Shown here: piece by piece, positions 42,061 to 51,656 of the stretch
Layout: each line of letters opens with the position of its first letter
Position numbering within the stretch: position 1 is the first letter of the stretch
From: Mesocricetibacter intestinalis
Lineage (GTDB): Bacteria > Pseudomonadota > Gammaproteobacteria > Enterobacterales > Pasteurellaceae
Length of the DNA: 64,000 bases
NCBI RefSeq assembly: GCF_004363295.1
Contig: NZ_SNYQ01000003.1
Location: forward strand, 124,001 to 188,000
Direction: 5' to 3'
Notes under the pieces: model-generated
Database searches by the model: none
What the model saw: the letters and a program-made list of their open reading frames with translations, nothing else
What the model was told of the DNA's origin: nothing
Position numbers and translations under genes: made by a program

Positions 42061-43965
42061 TTATTCAGAGGTTGTTAGGGTAGAGGATAATTTTTGTAAC
42101 AGCGCCCCGATCTCTTGTCGATAGAGCGCAATCTGCGCCTTAGATTCCTGCTGCGCTGCGCTGCGCCGCCGCAAATAATCACGCAACAGCGGACAATCCG
42201 AAGGTGCGGCCGTTGCCAACAGACGGCGTATGGCGGGGGTGGCGGCCGCCAAGGATCGATGATAACAGGCGAAATCCCGTAGACTGAGGCGATCCTCCCG
42301 CTGCAACGACCAGTCCGCTTGCTGCGTAACAAAATGCGTACGCAACGGATGAAAGCCCAAACCGATATTGCGTTCAAATTGTCGCTGAGCCGCCTTACAC
42401 AAACGCCGCCCCGCCTCACTGAGGGGATAGAGCATAATTATCGTATAGCAACCGCTGCTGGCTTCTTTATGTTCGCCGATATGGGCCGGAATAAAACCGC
42501 ACTTCCGCCAAAAACGCCATAGATTTTCATGATAACCAAAACTGACCGATAAAAAATCCGTTTCGCTTTCCGCTTTCAGATAATGCAACAGTTGTCGCCC
42601 GATTCCCCGCTTCTGCCAGTCCGGCTGAATTGCAATGCGGGAAATACGTACGGAATTCAAACGACAGAATTCGGCACAATGGGTAAGGCTTGCCAGCACC
42701 TGGGCGACCAAATGCCCTTTCGGACGGCGCTGACCGCGCTGAATCGCCCTAATCAGCGCCTCATCCGCAATACCGCCTTCTTCCAATGCCCAAACCGCGC
42801 CGATTAAAGCTGTACCCGCCCTTGCCCGGTAGAAGCGTTGTGCGCCCGCATCAAACAAGCGGCGTAAATCCAGAACGCTGGTACGGTAATGAGCCAGTAC
42901 CAACAGGCCGTAAAATGTCCCGATCCGGCGGATAATCTCGGTCTGCTCCACTCGGGCGATTTCAATTTGCGCACCGGGCATAAAAGGGATACGGGGAAAT
43001 TCATCTTCCGCCCTTAACAGCAACAAATCTTCAATAAAAGCTTCCAGCATATCCCCCTGCCGCCAGCGCAAAGGCTGCTCCAGCTCGAAGCTCTCATAAC
43101 TGCGGCGCAGATAGCGGCGGAACTTCAGTTCGAATCCTCTGCCCGTTCCTTCATAGCTGTGCAGGGTGGTGGTAAACAAAATATGCTTGAAACGCCGGCC
43201 GAAAATCTCAAGCAGAGGCAAAGGAATCATTGCCGCCTCATCCACCAGCAGCCAGGCTTCATCTCCCAATTGCGGCTCCGAAAATAAGCGCCGAGCCAAG
43301 GCATCAGGGGCGATAAATTCAAGTTGCGGCGGTGCAAATGCCATTAATGTGGCGGCAGCCTGTTTATTCGGCGCGGTAAGATAAACTTTTTCCCGTAATC
43401 GGGCGGCCAGCATACCTGCCAGTGCGGATTTTCCGCGCCCGCGCTTGGCGGTCAAAAAATAAATTTCGGCCCGCGCACTCAGTATTCCTTGTAAAATTTG
43501 TTGCTGCGCCGCCGTTGCCTGTATCTTCTGCCTTTGTGCTAAGGTGCCTTGGGCGGAAAAACTATAGGCGAAAGCGACCGCTCTTTTTCCCGCTTCACCC
43601 CGTAATAAGGGAAATTCGTATTTGCTTACGCAAGCTTGAAAGTGGCGGAAGAAATTCAGTGCGGCAATGGCATTGGCCTCACCGCTCCAACGTAAACTGT
43701 CCTGATCCGAATAAGCGGCGGGATTATCCCAATGTGCGAATAAGATAACCAATAAACCACCGGCTTTCAGGGTGCCGGCGGCGATAGCCAAAGCTTCGGC
43801 ATTCAATCCGTACCTTGCATCAAACAGGATATTTTCAAACTCGCGGCCCAGCAGATTTTTGGCTTTCTCCGGCGCCAGCCCGCCCTCCCCGATAAGCAAT
43901 ACATTATCCGCTATATCGGGAAGTTCGGCACTAATCAGAATTTGGATTCGGCGTTCGGGCAGCAT
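42061..43965 (-). CDS. tmcA: tRNA(Met) cytidine acetyltransferase TmcA
   Basis: Puts N4-acetylcytidine at the wobble position of elongator tRNA-Met, using acetyl-CoA and ATP. 634 residues, a little shorter than E. coli (671). Order: N-terminal DUF1726-like part (1-150), RecD-like helicase with P-loop LTAKRGRGKSALAG (near 176) and DEAAMIPLP (Walker B, near 244), GNAT acetyltransferase (about 380-515, with RISRIAIQPDWQKRGIGRQLLHYL as the acetyl-CoA site) and a tRNA-binding tail. An uptake signal lies inside at 42496-42504. Confidence 0.95.
   Translation of the reverse strand: MLPERRIQILISAELPDIADNVLLIGEGGLAPEKAKNLLGREFENILFDARYGLNAEALAIAAGTLKAGGLLVILFAHWDNPAAYSDQDSLRWSGEANAIAALNFFRHFQACVSKYEFPLLRGEAGKRAVAFAYSFSAQGTLAQRQKIQATAAQQQILQGILSARAEIYFLTAKRGRGKSALAGMLAARLREKVYLTAPNKQAAATLMAFAPPQLEFIAPDALARRLFSEPQLGDEAWLLVDEAAMIPLPLLEIFGRRFKHILFTTTLHSYEGTGRGFELKFRRYLRRSYESFELEQPLRWRQGDMLEAFIEDLLLLRAEDEFPRIPFMPGAQIEIARVEQTEIIRRIGTFYGLLVLAHYRTSVLDLRRLFDAGAQRFYRARAGTALIGAVWALEEGGIADEALIRAIQRGQRRPKGHLVAQVLASLTHCAEFCRLNSVRISRIAIQPDWQKRGIGRQLLHYLKAESETDFLSVSFGYHENLWRFWRKCGFIPAHIGEHKEASSGCYTIIMLYPLSEAGRRLCKAAQRQFERNIGLGFHPLRTHFVTQQADWSLQREDRLSLRDFACYHRSLAAATPAIRRLLATAAPSDCPLLRDYLRRRSAAQQESKAQIALYRQEIGALLQKLSSTLTTSE
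42496..42504 (-). repeat. DNA uptake signal inside tmcA
   Basis: ACCGCACTT within the acetyltransferase part of tmcA. Confidence 0.85.
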
Positions 43966-44090
43966 AGGACTCCGTTTAAAAAAGCTGTTCCTATTGTGGC
44001 GATTTTTCCCTGTTTATACAAGAAAATAATCAATGGCGGTAGCATATAGCGAGGTTTTGATTGCGCCCTTTTCGAAACTTTTACCGCGAG

Positions 44091-44558
44091 TTAGATCTTT
44101 TCCGCCTGATAGGGATCGCTAAACCCCAATGACAGCATAATCTGCGTTTCCAGACTTTCCATTTCTTCCGCTTCGTCCTCTTCAATATGATCATAACCGA
44201 GTAAATGCAGGCAGCCGTGCACTATCATATGCGCCCAATGTGCTTCGGCGGATTTATGCTGCTCCGCCGCTTCGCGCTCCACCACTTGCCGGCAAATCAC
44301 CAAATCGCCGAGCAACGGCAAGGTTACCTGCTCCGGGCATTCGAAAGGAAAGGAGAGTACATTGGTCGGGCGATCCTTACCTCGATAGGTTAAATTCAGT
44401 TCGTGGCTTTCCTCTTCATCTACAATGCGCACGGTAATTTCCGGTCGGTTTTGCTCCGCCCGCAGTGCGGCGGTCGCCCAACGTTCAATCAGTACGGCAT
44501 CGGGCAATCCCCGAGTATCCTGAGTGGCAATCTGTAAATCCACAATCGCTTCTTGCAT
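44091..44558 (-). CDS. ybeY: Endoribonuclease YbeY
   Basis: Zinc-dependent RNase for 16S rRNA 3' maturation and ribosome quality control. 155 residues, normal. The zinc motif H3xH5xH is [21 protein letters not shown] (near 115), and NVLSFPFE near 68 with the preceding [12 protein letters not shown] is typical. It begins three bases after the ybeZ stop on the same strand, the usual ybeZ-ybeY pair. The 125 bases to tmcA contain no gene. Confidence 0.96.
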   Translation of the reverse strand: MQEAIVDLQIATQDTRGLPDAVLIERWATAALRAEQNRPEITVRIVDEEESHELNLTYRGKDRPTNVLSFPFECPEQVTLPLLGDLVICRQVVEREAAEQHKSAEAHWAHMIVHGCLHLLGYDHIEEDEAEEMESLETQIMLSLGFSDPYQAEKI

Positions 44559-44561
44559 ATT

Positions 44562-45680
44562 TTATTCCGCCTTATCCTGTTGTTTTTCCGCCGCTATCCG
44601 CTCACGCTCCAACTTACGCTGCAGGGCTTGTTCTTGGCGACGAATTTCCTCTTCCGCCTCCCATTTTTCATAAGCTTGCACCACTTTGGCCACTACCGGA
44701 TGGCGAACAATATCCTTGCTGTCAAAATAGTTAAAACTGAGTTCCTGCACTTCTCCCAAGACTTCAATGGCATGGCGTAAACCCGATTTCTGTCCCCGCG
44801 GTAAGTCGATTTGAGTAATATCGCCCGTGATCACCGCTTTGGAGTTAAAACCGATACGGGTTAGAAACATTTTCATCTGTTCAACCGTGGTATTCTGACT
44901 TTCGTCCAGAATAATAAAGCTGTCATTCAGGGTACGTCCGCGCATATAGGCCAGGGGAGCGATTTCAATCACGTTGCGCTCCATCAGTTTCTGCACCCGC
45001 TCAAAGCCCAACATTTCAAACAGAGCATCGTATAGGGGACGTAAATAAGGTTCGATTTTCGCCCCCAGATCCCCGGGTAGGAAACCCAGTTTTTCACCCG
45101 CTTCCACTGCCGGACGGGTTAATAAGACGCGGCGGATTTCCTGGCGTTCCAAGGCTTCTACCGCGGCGGCTACCGCCAAAAAGGTTTTCCCCGTTCCCGC
45201 CGGGCCGATACCGAAGCTGATATCGTAGCGCAGAATATTATGCAAATACTGCACTTGGTTGGCACCGCGCGGTTTAATCAGACCGCGCTTGGTTTTAATC
45301 GTGGTGCTGTAAACCCGGCTCTGCGCTTCCTCTTCATTCTCTTCTTTATTTTCTGCTGCCGATGTCTGTTGCAGTAACATACGGCTTTCCTGCAGGGCAA
45401 TATGTACGTCTTGGGGATCCAGCTCTTTAATTTTGCCGCGTACCGGTGCGGTTTGCAGATAAAGTTCGCGGATTAATTGTTCCGTACTGCGTAACAGGGC
45501 TGTTGCATAGGGAGGCGATTTGTCGCCGGCAGGTTGTAGAATAAAGGTAAAATTACGACGGGAAATATTCAGATTTAAGTTTTTTTCAATCAGACTAAGG
45601 TTTTCGTCAAATGCACCGCACAAAGATTGCAAACGGGCATTGTCTTGGGGTTCGAGTGTAAAGCTAATACTGTCAGTCAA
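44562..45680 (-). CDS. ybeZ: PhoH-family ATPase YbeZ
   Basis: PhoH-like P-loop protein of 372 residues that works with YbeY in RNA metabolism. An N-terminal KH-like region (about 15-100), then the ATPase: [19 protein letters not shown] (Walker A, about 158-176), [12 protein letters not shown] (Walker B, near 252) and [18 protein letters not shown] near 282. The C-terminal 40 residues are strongly charged ([25 protein letters not shown]). Upstream lies the gshAB terminator made of uptake signals. Confidence 0.94.
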   Translation of the reverse strand: MTDSISFTLEPQDNARLQSLCGAFDENLSLIEKNLNLNISRRNFTFILQPAGDKSPPYATALLRSTEQLIRELYLQTAPVRGKIKELDPQDVHIALQESRMLLQQTSAAENKEENEEEAQSRVYSTTIKTKRGLIKPRGANQVQYLHNILRYDISFGIGPAGTGKTFLAVAAAVEALERQEIRRVLLTRPAVEAGEKLGFLPGDLGAKIEPYLRPLYDALFEMLGFERVQKLMERNVIEIAPLAYMRGRTLNDSFIILDESQNTTVEQMKMFLTRIGFNSKAVITGDITQIDLPRGQKSGLRHAIEVLGEVQELSFNYFDSKDIVRHPVVAKVVQAYEKWEAEEEIRRQEQALQRKLERERIAAEKQQDKAE

Positions 45681-45709
45681 AATTAACCTCGGAAATTAAG
45701 CGGGAAGAA

Positions 45710-45780
45710 AAGTGCGGTCGCTTTCGGCAATATTTTTTCAACGCTTCCGCGCCGGCTATTGTCGAAAATTCACCGCACTT
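45710..45780 (-). terminator. Paired uptake signals after gshAB
   Basis: AAGTGCGGT (45710-45718) and ACCGCACTT (45772-45780) in inverted orientation with a 53-base loop, right after gshAB. They may act as a terminator; the T-run on the minus strand is short. Confidence 0.6.
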
Positions 45781-45789
45781 TATCAAGTT

Positions 45790-48081
45790 TTATTTCATAT
45801 CCTCCCGGCCCTTTAATTCGGGAAAGAGCATATGGATAACGTTCAGGGTAACCCGTCGGGATTTTCCCGAATAAGGGAAGATGTGCATCATCATCATCGG
45901 ATTGAAATTAGCTTCAATGACCCCCCAGGAATTCAGGTTCGGCTGCGCCGCCTGTTTTAAATCCGGAATAATCAAATCCACACCGCATACCGCCGCCCCC
46001 ATGGCTTTGCTGATTCCCACCGCCAATTCTTTATAACTCGGGTGCATTTCATCGGTCATATCGATGCTGTCGCCGCCGGTACTGATGTTTGAATTGGCGC
46101 GCAACTGTACCAACTGATCCTTAGCCGGCACGCTGTCAAAGCTCAGCCCCTGTTCTTTTAGCTGCAAACCTTCAATATCGCCCAGAGCGATTTTCTTTAA
46201 AGGGGTACGCGAACCGTCGCCACGCAACGGATGTGCATTTTTCTCCGCCACCAACTGTGCCACCGTATGCACACCGTCGCCGATAACATTGGCAGGTACG
46301 CGCAGCAACACCGCTAAGGTTTGCTCTCCCAATACAAAGAAACGGTATTCGGTTCCGCTCAGATAATCTTCCACCATCACTTCCTTATCTTCACGGAAGG
46401 CGATTTCCAATGCGGTGGCAAAGTCTTCGCGACTCTGTAAGCCCTGCTGAAAAATGCTGATCCCCAACCCGTAATTAGTGGATTTCGGTTTAATGACCAC
46501 CGCTCTTTTTTCAAAGAGAGGATAGCTTGCCAGCGCCTGCTGTACCGAGGTAAATTCAAGACTTTGCGGGACATTGAAGCCGGCTTTGGCCAGCACTTTT
46601 TTGGTTACCACCTTATTTTCCATAATCAGCGGTGAAATATAGCTGTCGTGCGAAGTCATATTACCGTTTTTCACATATTCGATATGTTCGCCGAACTGCA
46701 AGCACAGAAATTGATCCCGTTCGTCTAGGATTTCGGTTTTGATTCCCTGTCGAATCAAATCAAACATCAGGGCTTGTGTGGATAATTCCATATTATCGAA
46801 AGCGGATAGCGCATAAAAACGTTCCATTGCCTGTGCTTTATTGCGCCGTGCCAGCTCCGCCCCCAGTTTGCGGTATCCGCCCGCCCCTTCGATTTCCCGC
46901 AGCAAGCGTCCGCCCAAAGTAAGTCCGGGATCGGCAAACTGCGCCAGTTTAGCCGCAACGAAATCCTGTTCGCTCTGCTCCGCTCCCAGAACTTTCAGCA
47001 TCTCCAGCAGTGCGGTCAGGATTTCCTCTCCTTCGGTACGGTAAGCGGTTTGTTGTAAAGGATGCTCAAAGGCCACCTGAGCCAAACGTTCCTTGCCCAG
47101 TTCGATACCCGCTTGATCTGCGCTCTGATCCATCCAAATCATGAGTAAAATAAAATGATGGATAAATTTGGCATCTTCCAGAGTAATACCATAGGGAGCG
47201 AAGGGATTAAGATCGAACAGGCGAAATTCCAGATAACGAATTCCGCTGGACAGCAGTTCACGGGCTTTTTTCGCCCCGCGCAGACGTACATTGGAATAAA
47301 ACTCTTTTTCTGCAATCAATCTGCCGCTGCTCACCCAATGTTCGAGGGTTTCCACATATTTTTCCAGGCTGTCGAAAGAAACGATAATATCCGCTTCATT
47401 TACATAGCCGTAGCGGCTCGAACGCAAACTGCGCACATATTGGCCCGCTTGCAACGGTGAGGCGCCGTTAAAATAATCCGCTTCCACCGTTGGTGTCGCC
47501 GCCAGCAAATAAACCAGAATCCACTGATAACGCAAAAAGTTTTTCGCCATTTTCAGATATAAATCGTTCTGGAATGCAACCGCATCATCATATTTTCGTT
47601 GCGCCTGAAACAAAGCGTTAATCAGTTCCGGCGCCAGTTGGAAATTATAATGAATACCGCTGACCATTTGTTTATTTTTGCCATATACCGCAACCAGATG
47701 TTCGCGGTAGGCGACATCGGCGGGATCCTCCAGCTGAGCCACCTTGATTTGATCTTCCGGCGGTAATCCCGCTGGCATACTGAGAGGAAAAATATATTCG
47801 TTCTCAGGCAATGAGCGCAATACCACTTCATGAATGGCGGACAGCCAGCGCAGGCTGTCTTCAACGCTCTTGTTCGGCGGAGTAATTAATTCCAGCTGGC
47901 TTTCGGCAAAATCGGTCTGAATATAAGGATGATAAGAACGCTTACCTAATACCTCGGGATGAGGCGTAGTTACCACCGAACCGTCCTCATATACGCGCTG
48001 GCTTTCTTTTTCAATTCCGAATGTTCCTTGGCGGAATAATAAGCCCAAATGATTGTCTTTAATAATTTGCTGAACCTTCAT
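45790..48081 (-). CDS. gshAB: Bifunctional glutathione synthesis protein GshAB (GshF)
   Basis: One 763-residue protein makes glutathione in two steps. The N-terminal glutamate-cysteine ligase (about 1-460) shows FGIEKESQRVYEDGSVVTTPHP (22-43), ELITPP near 64, MVSGIHYNFQL near 140 and LEFRLFDLNPFAPYG near 290. The C-terminal part (about 480-755) is an ATP-grasp domain: VIKPKSTNYGLGISIF near 530, VEDYLSGTEYRFFVL near 570 and GVIEANFNPMMMMHIFPYSG near the end. Fused GshF is known from Pasteurellaceae and Gram-positive bacteria. An AAGGAAAGTT precedes the ATG. Confidence 0.95.
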   Translation of the reverse strand: MKVQQIIKDNHLGLLFRQGTFGIEKESQRVYEDGSVVTTPHPEVLGKRSYHPYIQTDFAESQLELITPPNKSVEDSLRWLSAIHEVVLRSLPENEYIFPLSMPAGLPPEDQIKVAQLEDPADVAYREHLVAVYGKNKQMVSGIHYNFQLAPELINALFQAQRKYDDAVAFQNDLYLKMAKNFLRYQWILVYLLAATPTVEADYFNGASPLQAGQYVRSLRSSRYGYVNEADIIVSFDSLEKYVETLEHWVSSGRLIAEKEFYSNVRLRGAKKARELLSSGIRYLEFRLFDLNPFAPYGITLEDAKFIHHFILLMIWMDQSADQAGIELGKERLAQVAFEHPLQQTAYRTEGEEILTALLEMLKVLGAEQSEQDFVAAKLAQFADPGLTLGGRLLREIEGAGGYRKLGAELARRNKAQAMERFYALSAFDNMELSTQALMFDLIRQGIKTEILDERDQFLCLQFGEHIEYVKNGNMTSHDSYISPLIMENKVVTKKVLAKAGFNVPQSLEFTSVQQALASYPLFEKRAVVIKPKSTNYGLGISIFQQGLQSREDFATALEIAFREDKEVMVEDYLSGTEYRFFVLGEQTLAVLLRVPANVIGDGVHTVAQLVAEKNAHPLRGDGSRTPLKKIALGDIEGLQLKEQGLSFDSVPAKDQLVQLRANSNISTGGDSIDMTDEMHPSYKELAVGISKAMGAAVCGVDLIIPDLKQAAQPNLNSWGVIEANFNPMMMMHIFPYSGKSRRVTLNVIHMLFPELKGREDMK

Positions 48082-48233
48082 TAACTTTCCTTAAAGAATA
48101 ACTGTCCCGATAACGGGCGAAACCCTATTACGATAACACCCTTTGCAATTTTTGAATAGGGCGCATTCCGATTTTATGCCGCCGACAATAGCGCGGCCAC
48201 GGATAAAATTTCAAATAAAAATAAGCCCTTGAA

Positions 48234-48266
48234 ATCAAAAAGTGCGGCTAAAATTCACCGCACTTT
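48234..48266 (-). terminator. Terminator built on an uptake signal
   Basis: Nine-base stem AAAGTGCGG/CCGCACTTT with a ten-base loop, followed on the minus strand by TTTTT. A full uptake core lies at 48257-48265. No intact minus-strand gene now precedes it, only the remnant ending at 48329. Confidence 0.7.
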
Positions 48267-48328
48267 CAGCTGCTGATTATTACAACTGTGATTAATATTC
48301 GAGCACCATATAGCACGGATATTTTTAC

Positions 48329-48660
48329 TCAATCTGTTCGTGCGAAACGGACTCCGACTCCGCCCGTACCGCTTACGCCGTATAACCCCATGAGAAACGC
48401 CTGCCCGCTCGCCGTATCGCTGAAGCCGTTCGACTTAATACCGGCTTTGAATAATCCGACGATAGAAAAATACCTGAACCAACCAAGGCCTATTGCGCGA
48501 AATTTCAATATGGACTTGTACCGCCCGGCGTAGAACCTATATACCTTGCATTAAGGTACGGCTCCGATAAAGACAGATAGGAAAACCGCTCCAACGAATA
48601 ATTGCCGGATAATTGCCGCCTTAATCGGGCGACAGCCGCAAAATGCGGTATAGCCGACTA
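48329..48660 (-). pseudogene. Possible remnant of an unidentified gene
   Basis: On the minus strand one frame, interrupted by a stop near 48553, reads PIKAAIIRQLFVGAVFLSVF (a membrane-like segment), then after the stop a stretch with FRYFSIVGLFKAGIKSNGF and the Gly-rich end GVSGTGGVGVRFARTD before TGA at 48331-48329. A second frame over 48500-48600 also looks protein-like (LERFSYLSLSEPYLNARYIG). A terminator follows 63 bases later. I do not recognise the family; a decayed small membrane or outer-membrane protein is possible. Confidence 0.3.
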
Positions 48661-48773
48661 TATTGACAATTCATCATGGGTTCGAAACAAAATTGAATTT
48701 ATTATAAGCAGCGGGATCGCTTCGAATAAAAGAATGATTCGCTATGAATTAGAACCCATCGACATAAAAGCAA

Positions 48774-48809
48774 ACCGCTTTAGGCTATCGACAGATGGCT
48801 TAAAGCGGT
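48774..48809 (-). terminator. alaA terminator
   Basis: Nine-base arms ACCGCTTTA/TAAAGCGGT extended inward by further pairs with G-U wobbles; on the minus strand TTTGCTTTT follows. Confidence 0.65.
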
Positions 48810-48830
48810 CGGGAAAAAAGAACGGAAGAT

Positions 48831-50045
48831 TTATTGATGATAATGCTGTAGGAATTTACCCAGTTTTGCCATCGCCTCTTCTATCTGATGTACATAAGGC
48901 AGAGTAACGATACGGAAATGATCCGGCGCATGCCAGTTAAATCCGCGTCCGTGCACCAACAGTACCTTTTCCTGCGCCAGCAAATCCAATACCATTTTCT
49001 CATCATCATAAATATTGAATTTCTTAATATCCAATTTCGGGAACATATAAAGTGCGCCCATAGGCTTAACACAGCTGATACCGGGAATTTGCGTAATCAG
49101 TTCATAAGCGCGATTCCGCTGTTCGAGCAAACGCCCGCCCGGCAAAATAAATTCGTTAATACTCTGATAACCGCCCAATGCGGTCTGAATCGCATGCTGC
49201 ATAGGCACATTGGCGCATAAGCGCATAGAGGCAATCATATCCAGCCCCTCAATATAGCCTTTGGCCTTGGCTTTCGGGCCGTTTAAAATCATCCAGCCTT
49301 GGCGGAAACCGCAGACCCGATAAGCTTTAGACAGTCCGTTTAGGGTTATGGTGAGTAAATCCGGCGCCAGTGCCGCAATATGATGATGTTGCGCCCCATC
49401 ATATAAAATCTTGTCATAGATTTCATCGGCAAAAATCAACAGATTATGCTGACGGGCCAATTGCACGATTTGTTCCAGTAAATCTTTGCTGTATACGGCG
49501 CCGGTCGGGTTATTCGGATTAATAATTACAATCGCTTTGGTACGTGCGCTAATCTTAGTTTTTATATCCTCAACGTCCGGAAACCAGTCGGCTTCCTCAT
49601 CGCACAGATAATGCACCGCTTTACCGCCGGAAAGGGTTACCGCCGCCGTCCATAACGGATAATCCGGCATCGGCACCAATACTTCGTCGCCATCGTTGAG
49701 CAGCGCCTGCATAGACATGGTTATTAGCTCGGAGGCGCCGTTACCTATATAAACATCGTTAACCGTGGCGCCGTGAATTCCCTTGGACTGATAATACTGC
49801 ACAATCGCCTTGCGCGCCGAATAAAGCCCTTTAGAATCGCAATAGCCCTGTGCGGTAGGTAGATTACGGATAACATCGATTAAGATTTCATCGGGCGCTT
49901 CAAAACCGAAAGGCGCCGGATTGCCGATATTCAATTTCAGAATTTTATGCCCTTCTTCCTCCAGACGCAGCGCCTCTTTATGCACCGGGCCGCGAATATC
50001 GTAGCAAACATGTTCTAATTTATCGGATTTGGGAAACTGTTGCAT
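48831..50045 (-). CDS. alaA: Alanine-synthesising aminotransferase AlaA
   Basis: PLP-dependent class I aminotransferase of 404 residues, close to E. coli AlaA (YfbQ), which makes alanine from pyruvate and glutamate. Conserved: LNIGNPAPFGF near 38, GYCDSKGLYSARKAI near 72, NPNNPTGAVY near 176, FADEIYDKILYDG near 207 and the PLP lysine in TLNGLSKAYRVCGFRQGW near 240. It stands alone on the minus strand; a terminator hairpin follows it. The family also includes aspartate and tyrosine aminotransferases, but the fit to YfbQ is best. Confidence 0.9.
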   Translation of the reverse strand: MQQFPKSDKLEHVCYDIRGPVHKEALRLEEEGHKILKLNIGNPAPFGFEAPDEILIDVIRNLPTAQGYCDSKGLYSARKAIVQYYQSKGIHGATVNDVYIGNGASELITMSMQALLNDGDEVLVPMPDYPLWTAAVTLSGGKAVHYLCDEEADWFPDVEDIKTKISARTKAIVIINPNNPTGAVYSKDLLEQIVQLARQHNLLIFADEIYDKILYDGAQHHHIAALAPDLLTITLNGLSKAYRVCGFRQGWMILNGPKAKAKGYIEGLDMIASMRLCANVPMQHAIQTALGGYQSINEFILPGGRLLEQRNRAYELITQIPGISCVKPMGALYMFPKLDIKKFNIYDDEKMVLDLLAQEKVLLVHGRGFNWHAPDHFRIVTLPYVHQIEEAMAKLGKFLQHYHQ

Positions 50046-50342
50046 AGGCTCACCTTATATCTGTCTATAGCGCTTAAGATGCCATTTAAAAATACCGTTA
50101 AACATGGATAACGGATAAAAAAACGGGAAAAATTAACCGCACTTTACCGCTATTCCGGACGGAAGAAAAGATTTACTAAAAAAATCTTTTAAAGTGCGGT
50201 AGAATTAGCGCAATTTTTTTAACTTAATTTCGGCGCCGCACCACAAATTCCCTCCGCCCTCTCAATAAAGCGCTAAAAAAAACAAAGTCGGCGGCAGGAA
50301 CGGAAAAGGACTCGGCGCCCGATAACAAGATTATTTGCCGCA
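50046..50342. other. Divergent alaA-menF intergenic region
   Basis: Nearly 300 bases with no gene. It holds an inverted pair of uptake signals, ACCGCACTT (50136-50144) and AAGTGCGGT (50192-50200), whose loop contains a second stem AAAGATTT/AAATCTTT. AAGGA occurs about 40 bases before menF but not in ribosome-site range; the menF start has only a weak ribosome site. Confidence 0.6.
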
Positions 50343-51656
50343 ATGGATAATTTACGAAGCCTTAAAGCACGGCTCAATACCAAAATCAACGCCATGTTGT
50401 GCAGTAAAAACGGAAGCGAACTCGGCTGCCTGCAGGAAAGTATTGCGTTCTCCGCCGATCTTTTAGGCTGGTTGAAAATGCAAAGCTGTTATCCGCAATT
50501 TTACTGGCGCAGCCGTAATCCCGCTCAAAGCGACAGCGAAGTGATTGCCGCCCTCGGCGAAGTCCGTCGCTTCGAAGATGTACGACAGGCAAATTTATTT
50601 ATTCAGGCCCAACCCTTTACCCTAATCGGCGGGCTGACCTTTGACGGCAAAGGCTATTTTTGCCTGCCGCGGCTGTTATTGCAGCAGCATGATAACCATC
50701 TTCGCCTTTCTCTGTTTTGGGATAATCTTCAAGATTGGGAACGGGAACGACAGGCGCTGTTACAAGTATTGCAAGGGTTGGAAAGCTGCGCCGCACTCTC
50801 CGCCCCCGAATATCCTATCCGCCCATTAGCGGCAAAAGCCGAAGCGCAACAATGGTGTTCCTGGGTGGAAAAGGCCCTGCAATATATAGAAAGGGGAGAA
50901 CTGAATAAAGTGGTACTTGCCAACCAAACCGCATTTGTATCCTCAAGACCGATCAACCCTATTGATCTATTGGCGGAAAGTGAAAAATGTAATAACGGTT
51001 GCTACCATTTTCTGTTTGCCCGTAGCGCTCATCAAGCCTTCCTCGGTTCTACCCCGGAACGCCTGTATCTGCGCCGGGAGTCGCACTTATATACCGAGGC
51101 ATTGGCCGGCACCGCAGCCATGAGCGAGGATAAGGAATTTAACCGCCAACAGGGCGAGTGGCTACTGCAAGACAGTAAAAATGATTATGAGAACAGACTT
51201 GTAGTTCAGGATATTTGTGATAATTTACGCCCTATCAGCCGTCAGATTGAAGTGGGCGAAGTAAGTCTGAAACAATTACGCCGGGTTCAGCATTTACGCC
51301 GTAAAATAAGCGCCGAATTAAATCCCGGTTATGCCGACGAAGCCTGCCTACAGGCTATTCATCCTACTGCGGCGATTGCCGGTTTGCCGCGACGTAAGGC
51401 GCTGGATTTTCTGGCTGCCACGGAAACCTTTGAACGCGGCTGGTATGCCGGCACTTTAGGGTTTATGAATAAAAGCGGGGCGGAATTTTGCGTAACCATT
51501 CGTTCCGCCCTGATCGAAGGAAATAAAATCGCCGTCTTTGCCGGCGCCGGCATCGTATCCGGTTCCGAACCCGAACAGGAATGGCGGGAAATCGAAAGAA
51601 AAGCCTCGGGGTTATTATCTTTATTACAGAAGCGTGGAGAACAATCATGTCAGTAA
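50343..51656 (+). CDS. menF: Menaquinone-specific isochorismate synthase
   Basis: Converts chorismate to isochorismate, the first step of menaquinone synthesis. 437 residues. The N-terminal part has YPQFYWRSRN (about 50-59) as in E. coli MenF. The chorismate-binding domain shows LNKVVLANQTAF (catalytic Lys, near 194), EALAGTA near 256, HPTAAIAGLPRRKA near 340 and AGIVSGSEPEQEWREIERKA near the end, with Mg-binding Glu. The stop overlaps the menD start by ten bases, so the two are coupled. Confidence 0.95.
   Translation: MDNLRSLKARLNTKINAMLCSKNGSELGCLQESIAFSADLLGWLKMQSCYPQFYWRSRNPAQSDSEVIAALGEVRRFEDVRQANLFIQAQPFTLIGGLTFDGKGYFCLPRLLLQQHDNHLRLSLFWDNLQDWERERQALLQVLQGLESCAALSAPEYPIRPLAAKAEAQQWCSWVEKALQYIERGELNKVVLANQTAFVSSRPINPIDLLAESEKCNNGCYHFLFARSAHQAFLGSTPERLYLRRESHLYTEALAGTAAMSEDKEFNRQQGEWLLQDSKNDYENRLVVQDICDNLRPISRQIEVGEVSLKQLRRVQHLRRKISAELNPGYADEACLQAIHPTAAIAGLPRRKALDFLAATETFERGWYAGTLGFMNKSGAEFCVTIRSALIEGNKIAVFAGAGIVSGSEPEQEWREIERKASGLLSLLQKRGEQSCQ

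Larger units (their letters stand above)
48082..48830. other. 750-base stretch with no intact gene
   Basis: From left to right: gshAB leader with a small CCCG/CGGG repeat near 48107; AT-rich DNA; a minus-strand terminator made of uptake signals (48234-48266); a likely gene remnant on the minus strand (48329-48660); and the alaA terminator (48774-48809). No open frame longer than about 100 codons on either strand has a good start. Confidence 0.6.

Noticed and set aside
48288-48533. 81-codon plus-strand frame
   Set aside because: Pro-rich, no ribosome site, and the opposite strand reads more like protein here.
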